Of a stretch of 64,000 nucleotides of DNA, positions 38,194 to 47,361 are shown piece by piece (position 1 is the stretch's first letter; every line of letters starts with the position of its first letter). The stretch comes from DAIDKA01 sp963708865 (lineage in GTDB: Bacteria; Pseudomonadota; Gammaproteobacteria; Steroidobacterales; Steroidobacteraceae), in the NCBI GenBank assembly GCA_963708865.1, contig CAVPUC010000008.1:953407-1017406 (forward strand), in the 5' to 3' direction. The translations under genes were made by a program, and so were the position numbers. Under the pieces are notes generated by a model. It ran no database searches. It saw nothing but the letters and a program-made list of their open reading frames with translations, and had not been told where the DNA came from.

Positions 38194-39197
38194 CAGACCG
38201 CCGTCAGAAACGAGACACCCACGGCCCCAATGAAGCCGCTCGCACGGGAGCCCGATTCGGCCACGGAGCCATAGTCGGATGACATGACTCGCGCCACCCG
38301 GTGGCGGTGATAGTTCCGCAGCAGATCGCGAAACGGCAGCAGCTGGGGATCCTCGCTGCCATAGAGCGAATCATGCAGCCCCCGCAACCGGTACCAGGGC
38401 GTACCGGTTCTGGCGTGGTGCGCGTTGTGATAGGCGAAGTTCAGAACGATCAGATTCAGCCAGGGGCGGCGCACCGCCAGCAGATTGGAATAGGTGTTCT
38501 CGTATTCGTAGCGACGGTTGCGCAGCGGGTCCGCCGGAGCGGCGGACAGTGAGCGCGATGGAAACACCTCGTAGGTATGCTGAAAAGCGTCCATGAACCG
38601 CATGACCGTCAGAAAGAGCAGATAGGCGAGGGCGTACAGCAATACCGCCTTGGCGGATATCAGGGCAAGCCCGATGAACGCCGCCACGCGCACCGCGACA
38701 ATGACGATGACCCGAACCCGATCCTTGACGGAACCATACTTGAAGGGCGCGACGACGATCATGCCGCGGATCATCAGTTCAACCGCGGGGACGTAGGCCC
38801 ACTCCAAGGCCAGCACCATGCCCCGCAGCCAACCCGGCGCAGCCGCCAGTGCGGCACGATAGTCGAAGGTCACGACATCGAGGCGGTCGGAATGGTGTCG
38901 CAGGTGCTTCTTTTTCAGCCTGGCGTAGTCGGCGACGCTGGCGCCGTTGAGCCAGCACAGCAGCGCGCCCAGCCGGTCGTTGGCGGCCGCACCGGCAAAG
39001 ACGCAGTGGTGCGCGCATTCGTGAATGAGATAGGCCGAATACACCAGCGCGTGCGCCGTGAGCAGTACGCCGAGCGCATTCCAGCCGAATTGTGGTCGCA
39101 TCATGAGGAAGATGCCCGCGACCCAACCCAGCCAGGTGTAGGAGATGGCGAGGATATTGGGCCAGGCGCCCCACCCTTGGCGAAGTTGCATGCTCAT
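38193..39197 (-). CDS. Membrane fatty-acid-desaturase-family protein (di-iron)
   Basis: 334 residues, four or more membrane segments. Three histidine boxes typical of membrane di-iron desaturases/hydroxylases: YLIHECAHHCVF, KKHLRHHSDRLD and FAYHNAHHARTG. The family includes fatty-acid desaturases but also alkane, carotenoid and small-molecule hydroxylases, so fold alone does not fix the substrate. It overlaps the solute-binding gene start/stop by ATGA and is coupled to the MBL gene. Placement in an operon under a guanidine-sensing leader makes oxidation of an N-alkyl or acyl-guanidine worth testing. A lipid role is equally possible. Confidence 0.88.
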   Translation of the reverse strand: MSMQLRQGWGAWPNILAISYTWLGWVAGIFLMMRPQFGWNALGVLLTAHALVYSAYLIHECAHHCVFAGAAANDRLGALLCWLNGASVADYARLKKKHLRHHSDRLDVVTFDYRAALAAAPGWLRGMVLALEWAYVPAVELMIRGMIVVAPFKYGSVKDRVRVIVIVAVRVAAFIGLALISAKAVLLYALAYLLFLTVMRFMDAFQHTYEVFPSRSLSAAPADPLRNRRYEYENTYSNLLAVRRPWLNLIVLNFAYHNAHHARTGTPWYRLRGLHDSLYGSEDPQLLPFRDLLRNYHRHRVARVMSSDYGSVAESGSRASGFIGAVGVSFLTAV

Positions 39198-40195
39198 GGG
39201 TGGGCGCGCGCCTCAGCCTGCAGGGCGGCGACGAAACTGGGGTCGTAGGTATCCGCGATCGGCGGCAGCTCGTGGATCAGTCCCTGCTTGCGCAGGGTAT
39301 CGCCGATGATCCGGCCGCTGGCGTAGAAGGAGGGTAAGACGGCGGCCTTGTCGAATACGTCACCCAAGTGCTGCAGCGGTGGATTTTCGATATTCGGCAG
39401 CTGCGCCTGCACGTCGCTCACGCTGATCCCGAGATCCTTGGCGATGATGCCGGCCGCCTTTGCGGGCTCCTTCTGCATGAAGGCCACGCCCTCCATGGTG
39501 CCCCGGATCAGGCCTTCGACGAGCTTCGGATTCTTCTGGATCGTGCTGTCCTTGAAGGCCAGGACATCGGTGATCATGCCGCGAGCCTCGCGCGAGGACA
39601 GCAGCACGTGAAACTGATTGCCGCCGCCGAGCTTGCTGATCATCGACACGCTGGGTTCATAGGTCACTCCTGCATCCACCGTTCCGCTCGCCATGGCCGC
39701 AACCACCCCCTCCGGCGTGGAGTTGACCGGCTGGATATCCTTCTCTGACAGTCCTACCTGGGCCAGCGAGTAGCTGAGCAGAAAATCGGAGGGTGACAGG
39801 GGCTGGAAGGCCACCTTGCGGCCCTTGAGGTCTTTCACCGTCCGCACCCGAGCCACGGCGACGATTGCATCCCCGCCCACCGAGTAGTCGACCGGCATGA
39901 CGACCTTGAGCTTCCAGCCTTTCGCATCGGCAATGATCACCTGATCATAGGTCAGCGTCGAGGAGTCGATCTCTCCTCCCTGCAGCGCCCCCGACATCTG
40001 CGAATTGTCGCTGAAGGTGACGAGTCTGACGGTGAAGCCGTACTTGGCGTAATAGTTGTTGGCGGCCGCACAGTAAATCGGGCCATAGCCGATCCAGTTG
40101 ACGACCCCTATGGTCACGGGCCCGGCGGCGCGGGCGACTCCGCAGGTTGCCAGCAGCACCAGCAGGCAAAGATTTCTGCCGAGTGTCGCGCTCAT
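39194..40195 (-). CDS. ABC solute-binding protein, NMT1/TauA-like
   Basis: 333 residues. Signal peptide (LLVLLATCGVARA), then VTIGVVNWIGYGPIYCAAAN, GALQGGEIDSSTLTYDQVII, RTVKDLKGRKVAFQPLSPSD and GVVAAMASGTVDAGVTYEPS, as in sulfonate/nitrate/riboflavin-precursor-type binding proteins. No permease or ATPase follows in this operon. A related complete importer is encoded 5-8 kb upstream in the carboxylase operon, and the subunits could be shared. The start overlaps the sulfotransferase stop (ATGA). Confidence 0.88.
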   Translation of the reverse strand: MSATLGRNLCLLVLLATCGVARAAGPVTIGVVNWIGYGPIYCAAANNYYAKYGFTVRLVTFSDNSQMSGALQGGEIDSSTLTYDQVIIADAKGWKLKVVMPVDYSVGGDAIVAVARVRTVKDLKGRKVAFQPLSPSDFLLSYSLAQVGLSEKDIQPVNSTPEGVVAAMASGTVDAGVTYEPSVSMISKLGGGNQFHVLLSSREARGMITDVLAFKDSTIQKNPKLVEGLIRGTMEGVAFMQKEPAKAAGIIAKDLGISVSDVQAQLPNIENPPLQHLGDVFDKAAVLPSFYASGRIIGDTLRKQGLIHELPPIADTYDPSFVAALQAEARAHP

Positions 40196-41691
40196 GCGGA
40201 CTCATCCGCGGCGGAGATTCCCGCGGCCATCAATGCATCGCGAAGCGGCGCGAGCTGTTGCGCGTAATGGCGCCATTGGGACACCGACGTGCGGTACAGC
40301 GGCCGGCGGACCTGGGCCGCGCTTGCGGTCGTGGAAGCGGCGGGATTCAGATGGAAGTCGCCGCAGCGGTCTTGCCATTCCAGTCCGCAGAAGCTCAAGA
40401 GGCGGCGCGTCTGCGCCTCGGGATCTGCCACCAGTGCTTCATACCGCAGCTCGAAAATGGCGCCCGGCAGGGTTGCGTGCCAGTGCTGCATCAGGCGCCG
40501 ATAGGCGGCGTAGTACCGGGCGAGCTCCGCAATGTCATACGAAAAAGGATAGCCGTCCTTGAACAGCGTCTTGTACATCGCATAACAGGCCGCCATGGGC
40601 TCGCGGCTGACATGGACGATGCGGGCATTGGGCAGGGCGCGCTGAATCAGGCCGCAATACAGATAGTTCAAGGGCATTTTGTCGACGAAGCGTGCTGCCG
40701 CGCAGCCTCCCGCGCTTACCCGCGCAAGATAGTCGGCGCCCAGCGCCGGGAAGTCGAGTCCGGCAGACCTCGCCACCAGCGCCTGCCGGTTCAGCGGCGC
40801 CGCCCCGGCCTGGCGCCGCACCGCATCGACCAGGGCGAGTGAGAAGTGGTGCAGCTCGCCCGCCGACTCGAGCGCGGAATGACTGCCGAGAATGCGCTCT
40901 ACCAGGGTTGAGCCGCTGCGCGGCAGGCCAATGACGAAGATCGGGGCCGCGGCGCCGGCGGGTCGCGGTGGCACCGGTCGCGCCGCGGCCAATGGCTCGG
41001 GAAAGGCCTGAACGATCCAGTCCACGGTCGCGACATCGTGGGCCACGTCATAACGCAGATGGCGGCGCCTGAGTGTGGCGCCGCGCTGCAGATGCTCGAA
41101 CGAGCGCGGGTAGTCTGCAAGATCTTCATACTCCTTCGCCAGCGCGTGGCGTATCTCGACCTCACCTTGCCAGCTGAGCGTGCCGGTGGCGAGCAGGGCC
41201 TCCATCTGCGCGACATGGTTGCGCTCGTGGGTCTGCGTCCGAAGCTGCGAGCGATTCGCGTAAGCCTCGCAGTCATGGGGACGCAGCGCGATGGCGCGAT
41301 CGTAGTCGGACTCTGCTGCGGCGAGGTCGCCGAGAAAGCGGCGCACCGCCGCGCGATTGAACAGGAGGTGCGCCTGGTTTGGCGCCTGCTCGATGGCCCG
41401 GTTGTACGCCGCGAGGGCGCGCCGCTGGTCATTGGCACGGCTGAATACCGTGCCCAGGGCATCAAGCAATGCGGGATCGGCAAGCGTGCTGTCCAGGGCG
41501 GCGCTGGCCGCCGCGCACGCCTCGGGGAACTGTCCGGTCGTCAACAGGCATTGCGCCTTGAGCAGCCACAGCCGTGGGTCGTGCGCTTCACGCCGCAGCA
41601 GGCCATCGATACGCCTCAGGGCATCCTGCGGCTGCTGCGCCTGCATCAGGCGCACGATCTGGCGATGCGATTCCTGAACGATCGCGTTCAT
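40192..41691 (-). CDS. TPR-containing sulfotransferase
   Basis: 499 residues. The N-terminal ~240 residues are TPR repeats (DPALLDALGTVFSRANDQRR, ALAAYNRAIEQAPNQAHLLF). The C-terminal half is a PAPS-dependent sulfotransferase: FVIGLPRSGSTLVERILGSH is the 5'-PSB loop, and RIVHVSREPMAACYAMYKTL is the 3'-phosphate-binding segment with the Ser. The frequent pairing of TPR-sulfotransferases with TonB receptors in proteobacteria is seen here too: the gene follows the receptor by 21 bases. The acceptor is unknown. Confidence 0.9.
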   Translation of the reverse strand: MNAIVQESHRQIVRLMQAQQPQDALRRIDGLLRREAHDPRLWLLKAQCLLTTGQFPEACAAASAALDSTLADPALLDALGTVFSRANDQRRALAAYNRAIEQAPNQAHLLFNRAAVRRFLGDLAAAESDYDRAIALRPHDCEAYANRSQLRTQTHERNHVAQMEALLATGTLSWQGEVEIRHALAKEYEDLADYPRSFEHLQRGATLRRRHLRYDVAHDVATVDWIVQAFPEPLAAARPVPPRPAGAAAPIFVIGLPRSGSTLVERILGSHSALESAGELHHFSLALVDAVRRQAGAAPLNRQALVARSAGLDFPALGADYLARVSAGGCAAARFVDKMPLNYLYCGLIQRALPNARIVHVSREPMAACYAMYKTLFKDGYPFSYDIAELARYYAAYRRLMQHWHATLPGAIFELRYEALVADPEAQTRRLLSFCGLEWQDRCGDFHLNPAASTTASAAQVRRPLYRTSVSQWRHYAQQLAPLRDALMAAGISAADESA

Positions 41692-41712
41692 AGTCGGAAG
41701 AACCCTGCGCGG

Positions 41713-44308
41713 CTACCGCTCCTTGAAAGAATATCCGAACGTGACGCCGAAGGTGCGCGGTCGCGACACAATCGCCTGATATCGATTGCCGAAAATCGCC
41801 GGATCCGAATAGGAGGTGATACCGAGCGTGTTGGTCACGTTGTCGATGTAGGCCATCGCATACCAGTGTGGGAGCTCAAAGCGCACGCGCGTATCGACCA
41901 TCGTGAATCCGGGCACCGTCGGGACCGTGGCGGAGAGCGCCGGCAGCACCGAGCTTTCGTAGTGGCCGGTCGCCGAGAAGGCTCAATTCCCCTCCGGACA
42001 GCTGGATATGACCGTACTCGAGCGTCAGCGCGAGGCTGTTTTTCGGCGTACCCGGCAGTGAACTGCCGATGGCGGGCGGCGGTACCGAGACATTCGGCAC
42101 CACGAACAGCGGGTTCAGGGAGGTTATCTTCGTCTGATTGTACGTGTACGAGATCTGTGCCGTGACGTGCGTGGTGGCGAGGGCATAGAACTCCGACTCG
42201 AAGCCCCGGCTGACGGCGTTGCCGATATTGAGGGCGGCCGGCAGGACCAGCGGCGTCTCCTGCACGCCCTCTTGGATGTTGTGCCACTGGATGTCAAAAA
42301 TTGCGGCGGAATAGCGCACGCGATCGTTGAACGTGCCCTTCATCCCCACTTCGTAATTGTCGGCAGTATCCGGCTGTAGCTTTGTCAGGGCAGCTGGCGT
42401 GGTGTAGCCCAGCTCCGGCTCGCTGGGCGGCAGCGCATTGACCCCGCCGCGCCGAAATCCCTGTGACCAGGTCGCGTACACCAGGTTGGTGGCATTCAGC
42501 TGGTAGGCGGTATTGACCTTCCAGAGCGCCTTGCGCCACGAATCACTCAAGGAGATGTTGGCAATCGGAATATCGGGAGTGAAGGGCGGACCGCCGTCGA
42601 ACAGCAGTCCGGTCTGCTGGGCCTGCGTCACCGTCTGCTTGAAGACGCGCGTACCGCCGGTCACGCTCCAGGCCTGCGTAATGTGCCCGGTCAGCTCGCC
42701 GAACGCCGCGAGATCCGTGAATTTGGTTTCGAAGTCGCCGATGTAGGCCTGATCCTTGACGATCGGAATGCCGTCGATCACCGTGTTGACACCCGGCGTA
42801 TAGGCGGTCTCGCCGACGCCGCAGTAGGACGGGGTGGTGCCGTCCGCGGCGCTTTGGCCGTAGATCGGCTCGCACGCATTGTAGAAATCCAGGTAGCCCG
42901 GTTCAAACTCGTGCTCCTGTATGTTGGTCTTCTCGTTTTTGTAGAACAGACCCGCCACCCAATCAATCGCGCCGCCGGTTTTCGAGGCGAGGCGAAACTC
43001 CTGAGACCAGGGCTTGTCGTCGAGTTCGTCGTGCCCCTGAATGAATGAGCGCGGATTCTGACCGTACAGGCTCTGGTAGAAGTAGAAGTTGGTGTATAGC
43101 GCGGTCAGATCGTCGTTCGAACGATTGACGTGGTGGGCGAAGGAGCTGGCGGAAGTCAGCGTGGCGAACCCCATGTCATATTCCAGGGTAAGGGCTGCCA
43201 GATCCACCACGTCATGAGCGCCTTCGAGGTTGTTGTCGGCATTTGAAAGCCGGTCCACTCCTGGAGGCACCGGCGCGTTGTAGAGCTGCGTCGCGAGCGG
43301 TGGGTTCGTGTAAGTGCCCGACGGCTGTCCGGCCGGGTTGATGGGCTGGTTATAGGCAGCGAGCTGAGTCGCGACATACGGAAATCCATTCGCGGTGCCG
43401 AGCTGGTAGTAGTAGGTTAGCTGGGCATGGAATTCATCGCTGGGTTTCCACAATGCCGCGACGCGCCCGGTGCGGTACTGGTAGGAGTTTGTGCCGTCCT
43501 TGGCATACTTCACCGGCGGGCTGAAGGGGTCGCCCGGATTGGCGGCGACCGGCGCACCGGAGGCGTCGAGGACATACAGATTCGGTTGGTTGATGAATCC
43601 CGCATCGTACGAGTCGCTGGCATTGAGGCGTACCGCAAACTGCGGCGAGACCGCTATATTCAGAATCCCGCTGATGTCCTCGTTTGGCGCATGTGTATGC
43701 TGGGTATCTCCCGCGCCGATCTCGACCTTTGCATCAAATCCGCTCGGGTCGGGCGCGTTCTGCACAAACCGGACGGTGCCGCCGAGCGACCCGGAGCCAT
43801 AGAGCGTTCCCTGCGGACCGCGCAGAATCTCCACCCGATCGAGATCCTCGAGCCGCAGGTTGAAGAACAGCGGTGTGTCGTCGACGTAAGTGGCGACGGG
43901 CGGCACGACGGGTGAGGCGAGCGCGAGCTGGCCCGCCGTTCCCTCACTGTTGAGCCCACGAATGATCAGCGTCGACCCGTTGACGCCGCCGAAGGGGCCC
44001 TTGTCGGTGTAGTTGACGCCGGCCACGGATTGCGCGAGGCCGGCGATGTCTTCGATGCCGTTGCGTTGCAGATCTTCGCCCGTGACAGCGGTGATACTGA
44101 TCGGCAGATCCTCGATCGAGGTCGCCCGGTGGCTGGCCGTGACGACCACTTCCTGCAGCACCGCGCCCTCATCAGCGGAATCGACATCGGTGCCGGCATG
44201 AGCGCGCGCGCCCCATAGCGCCGTCAGGACGGCGGCCGAGATGGCCGAGGTCGCCTCGCGGCGCCGGGTGGTTTTCGTGGCGGTCGGGATGAATCTAATC
44301 GTTTTCAC
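41713..44308 (-). CDS. TonB-dependent receptor led by guanidine-I-type riboswitch (frameshifted)
   Basis: About 865 residues after repair. GTG 44308 with GAGGAG about nine bases upstream. Signal region to THAGTDVDSADEG, then EVVVTASHRATSIEDLPISI (TonB box/plug start), GVNGSTLIIRGLNSEGTAGQ, RVEILRGPQGTLYGSGSLGG and a barrel ending RPRTFGVTFGYSFKER. The frame breaks at 41980-41981; one extra G separates GGELS from FSATGHYESSVLPAL. It resembles the large outer-membrane receptors of uncertain ligand common in Sphingomonads and related soil bacteria. It is the first gene after the riboswitch, so its expression should follow guanidine. Confidence 0.9.
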
Positions 44309-44429
44309 AGCGAGCGTCTCCTCAACTTGGATGCAGCCTGCGCATCGCCGAAGAGCCTCGCCTTTCCTACGGGATCATCCTCTAGCCGGAAGATCATCCC
44401 GAGGATGCATAGGCGTCCTCGACATCAGA

Positions 44430-44552
44430 TCTCCCGGGCTTTTATCCCGCCGTGTATCCACGAATAGATGTCGAGGGTTTTACGCTCGCGCCAATCGTGG
44501 ACTGCCTCTCTCGGACCAGACACTCACCGATAAAGGCGAGCCGGAACCCTAG
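44430..44552 (-). promoter_or_regulatory. Guanidine-I (ykkC class) riboswitch aptamer
   Basis: Read on the minus strand, conserved blocks appear in the known order: CTAGGGTTCCGG (44552-44541), TCTGGTCCGAGAGAGGCAG (about 44520-44502), GGATACACGGCGGGATAAAA and GCCCGGGAGA (ending 44430). Hairpin CTCGCC/GGTGAG and helix TCCACGA/TCGTGGA support folding. The segment CCTCGACATC inside the aptamer (44476-44467) is perfectly complementary over 10 bp to GATGTCGAGG just downstream (44426-44417), a candidate expression platform. The receptor GTG is 121 bases further. Class assignment rests on motif match and on the neighbouring guanidine-carboxylase operon. The related ppGpp/PRPP-binding variants of ykkC are less likely. 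Confidence 0.88.
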
Positions 44553-44652
44553 ACGCACATTCTCAAGCTACGTGGTGCAAATCGCGTGCCGGAGCTGAAG
44601 GCCGGTCACGGGTTGAGCGCGATGTCCTGTAAATTCCAATACTTGCGTGCTT

Positions 44653-44729
44653 GCGCGCGTTCCGCGCGCTCACGTCTCAATCACGCCACAGCGCGCACCT
44701 CGCACTGTTTGAGCGCGCGCCACGCGCGC
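44653..44729. repeat. Two GC-only hairpins with identical stems
   Basis: GCGCGCG-TTC-CGCGCGC at 44653-44669 and GCGCGCG-CCA-CGCGCGC at 44713-44729, 60 bases apart, between the ATPase stop and the riboswitch. No U-tract follows on the minus strand. They may slow or protect the 3' end of the importer operon transcript. Confidence 0.4.
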
Positions 44730-44745
44730 GATGCCCGCTTCGCGA

Positions 44746-45582
44746 TCAGATCGTGGATTGCTGCGAGAGCTTGCGCAGCAGCTCAAGGTCCGTTTGCATA
44801 CCGGAGGTGGTGCGGATGCGGTCCAGGATCTGCAGTTTGAGCTTCAGAAAGCTCTCCGAATGCTTCATATGCTGGTTTCGGGTCGCCGGCAGGGGCACAT
44901 CGTAAATGGAATCAAGCCGCCCGGGACGCGGCGCCATGACGACAACGCGTCGGCCCAGATAGATGGCTTCCTCGACATCGTGCGTCACGAACACCACGGT
45001 ACAGCGCTCCAGCGCGCACACGTGCAGGATCAGATCGTGCATGACCTCGCGGGTTTGCGCATCGAGCGCTCCGAACGGTTCATCCATGAGCAGGATCTTG
45101 GGCCGGGTCATGAGGGCGCGGGCAATGGCCGTTCGCTGCTGCATGCCACCCGACAGCTGCACCGGGTACGCCGACCTGACCGGAACCAGGCCCATGACGT
45201 TCAAGAGCGCGTCGGCGCGCCCCGAGGCGCTCTCGACGTCGGCGCTGGTGCGGTCCTTGGTATGGGCCGCGAGCTGCCGTGGAAACTTGATGTTCTGCAT
45301 CACGTTCAGCCACGGATAGAGACTGTAGTTCTGAAACACCATGGCCCGATCCGCCCCCGGGCCCCGGATCGGCAGAGCAGACGCCTCGATGACACCCCCG
45401 CTGCAGGACTCGAGGCCTGCCATCAAGCGCAGCAGGGTCGACTTGCCGCAGCCGGAGGCGCCCACCAGGGTGACGAACTCACCCTCGGCGACGTCCAGTG
45501 TGACGTCCGTGAGCGCCTCGACACGTTTTCGGCCTGAGCCGAAAATCTTGTTGACCGCGCGGCAGCTGATCGCAATGGTCAT
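44746..45582 (-). CDS. ABC importer ATPase (SsuB/TauB-like)
   Basis: 278 residues from ATG 45582, overlapping the permease stop by ATGA. Walker A VGASGCGKSTLLRLM, Q-loop VFQNYSLYPWLNVM, signature LSGGMQQRTAIARAL, Walker B ILLMDEPFGALDAQTR and H-loop VFVTHDVEEAIYLG. Usual partner of NMT1-type binding proteins and BPD permeases for sulfonate, nitrate or guanidine-type solutes. Last gene of the carboxylase operon. The longer frame to 45783 lies inside the permease gene. Confidence 0.92.
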   Translation of the reverse strand: MTIAISCRAVNKIFGSGRKRVEALTDVTLDVAEGEFVTLVGASGCGKSTLLRLMAGLESCSGGVIEASALPIRGPGADRAMVFQNYSLYPWLNVMQNIKFPRQLAAHTKDRTSADVESASGRADALLNVMGLVPVRSAYPVQLSGGMQQRTAIARALMTRPKILLMDEPFGALDAQTREVMHDLILHVCALERCTVVFVTHDVEEAIYLGRRVVVMAPRPGRLDSIYDVPLPATRNQHMKHSESFLKLKLQILDRIRTTSGMQTDLELLRKLSQQSTI

Positions 45583-46373
45583 GACTGATTGCGCGGCTGC
45601 AGCCAGGGGAACGACAGGCGGTGCAACAGCCGGAAGGACTGATCCATCGCCAAGCCGATCGCACCGATCAGCAGGATGCCGGCGAAGATCTTGTCGGTCT
45701 GCAAGAAGCGCTGCGCCTTGATGATCGCGTAGCCCAGACCGGAATTGGCGGCCACCAGCTCCGCGACCACGAGGTAAGTCCACGCCCAGCCCATGGTGAT
45801 GCGCAGCGTGTCCAGCAACGCCGGCTTCGCCGAGGGGATGATGACCTTTTCAAGGACCTCGGCGCGCGTTGCGCCCATGGTCTCGGCCGCCTCGATCTGC
45901 GCCGCCGGCACGCGCCGCACATCCTCGGCCACCATCAGGACCATCTGGAAGAAAGTCCCGATGAAGATGACGGCCACTTTCGCGCTCTCGTCGATCCCGA
46001 TCCAGAGCATGATCAGGGGGATGAACGCGACGGCGGGCATGTAGCGGATGAAATCGGTCAGCGGCTCGAGCACCGCCTGCACGACTCGGAACGTGCCAAT
46101 CAGCAGTCCGAGCGGCAGGGCGACGATGGCTGACAGTGCCCAGCCTGCGACGACGCGGAAGGTACTGATACCAATATCCGACATCAACGCATCGTCATTG
46201 AACCACGTGACGATGCGCTTCAGTACGTCAAGTGGACCGGGCAGGAATACCGGATTTACCGCGCCGGAGGCCACCAGCAGTGTCCACGCCGCCAGCGGTA
46301 CCGCAAGTCCGGCGCCCGCCAGCAACCAGTAGCTGCGCGGGCTGATCCAGCCGCGGATCTTCCAGGCGCTCAC
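45579..46373 (-). CDS. ABC importer permease (SsuC/TauC-like)
   Basis: 264 residues, six or so membrane segments, with the BPD EAA loop AQIEAAETMGATRAEVLEKV. Start overlaps the binding-protein stop and its own stop overlaps the ATPase start, both as ATGA, so subunit ratios are set by coupling. Forms the transmembrane half of the importer, probably for guanidine or a guanidine-related solute. Confidence 0.92.
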   Translation of the reverse strand: MSAWKIRGWISPRSYWLLAGAGLAVPLAAWTLLVASGAVNPVFLPGPLDVLKRIVTWFNDDALMSDIGISTFRVVAGWALSAIVALPLGLLIGTFRVVQAVLEPLTDFIRYMPAVAFIPLIMLWIGIDESAKVAVIFIGTFFQMVLMVAEDVRRVPAAQIEAAETMGATRAEVLEKVIIPSAKPALLDTLRITMGWAWTYLVVAELVAANSGLGYAIIKAQRFLQTDKIFAGILLIGAIGLAMDQSFRLLHRLSFPWLQPRNQS

Positions 46374-47338
46374 GGCTTCAATGCTGCGTCGATCACCGAA
46401 CGGTCAACGCCGCGGGCTGCGTCCGGCTGACCGTCCATCAGCTTGTTCGAGAGCAGAAACGCACCGATCGCCGGCGCGACGGCAACGAGACTGTGTTCAT
46501 TGTGCGGATCGAATGCCTCCAGGTTGGCCTGGGCGTCAAAGAATCGGGTGCCGGGCATGAACACCTGGTATTGCGCCGCATCCATGCCGACGACCTTCGA
46601 CATGATGGCGACGGCGCGGTCCGGGTGTGCGCGAATGAAAGCCACCGTGTCAAACCAGGCCCGCACCATTCCGATCAGATCCTTGCGCTTGGTCTGCACT
46701 GACTTTTCCTGCGCGACCAGCAGATCGGGAATGAGACCCGGCATCTGCGCCGAGGTGAACAGCGGCCGCCCTTTGCCGCTTTTCTGGATCTGGCTGATCC
46801 ACGGGTTCCAGACGACCGCGGCGTCGACTCTGCCGCTCATGAAGGCGGCTGCGGCATCGCCCGCGGCGAAATTGACGATTTTCACATCCTTGGGCAGCAG
46901 TCCATTGCGCTCGAGGGCCGTGTAAAGCACGAAGTGCGAGACGCTGTACTGTTCCAGCGCGATGGTTCGCCCGCGCAGATCCGCAAAGCCCCGCACCTTT
47001 GGCCCGACCATCAGGGCATCGTTGCCGGCTGAGTTGTCGTTGACCAGCACCACTTTTAAGGGCAATCCCTTGGCGAGGGGCCCGAGCGTATCGGACCAGG
47101 TCTGGCTGTTGGCATCGAGCTGTCCGGTCGACAGCGCCGAGATCGAGTCGCTGTAGTTCGCGAACCAGACCAGTTTCACGTCCGCACCGTACTTGCGGAA
47201 ATACCCTTGATCCTGTGCGACATACCAGGCCACCCAACCGGTCCAGTCGGAGACACCGACTTTGACCTCGGCGTTGGCCGCCGGACAGCAGGCAGCGACC
47301 GCGAGCGCGGCGGCGACCAGGAACTTCGTGACTCTCAT
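46370..47338 (-). CDS. ABC solute-binding protein, NMT1/TauA-like
   Basis: 322 residues from ATG 47338 (GAGG eight bases upstream). Signal peptide (FLVAAALAVAACCPAANA). Mature start VKVGVSDWTGWVAWYVAQDQ, then SALSTGQLDANSQTWSDTL and ALEQYSVSHFVLYTALERNG. Similar in plan to the binding protein in the riboswitch operon (39194-40195). Starts 23 bases after the allophanate hydrolase stop. The location predicts guanidine, urea or a guanidino compound as ligand. Confidence 0.9.
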   Translation of the reverse strand: MRVTKFLVAAALAVAACCPAANAEVKVGVSDWTGWVAWYVAQDQGYFRKYGADVKLVWFANYSDSISALSTGQLDANSQTWSDTLGPLAKGLPLKVVLVNDNSAGNDALMVGPKVRGFADLRGRTIALEQYSVSHFVLYTALERNGLLPKDVKIVNFAAGDAAAAFMSGRVDAAVVWNPWISQIQKSGKGRPLFTSAQMPGLIPDLLVAQEKSVQTKRKDLIGMVRAWFDTVAFIRAHPDRAVAIMSKVVGMDAAQYQVFMPGTRFFDAQANLEAFDPHNEHSLVAVAPAIGAFLLSNKLMDGQPDAARGVDRSVIDAALKP

Positions 47339-47361
47339 GATAGTGACCTCATTGCTGATGT

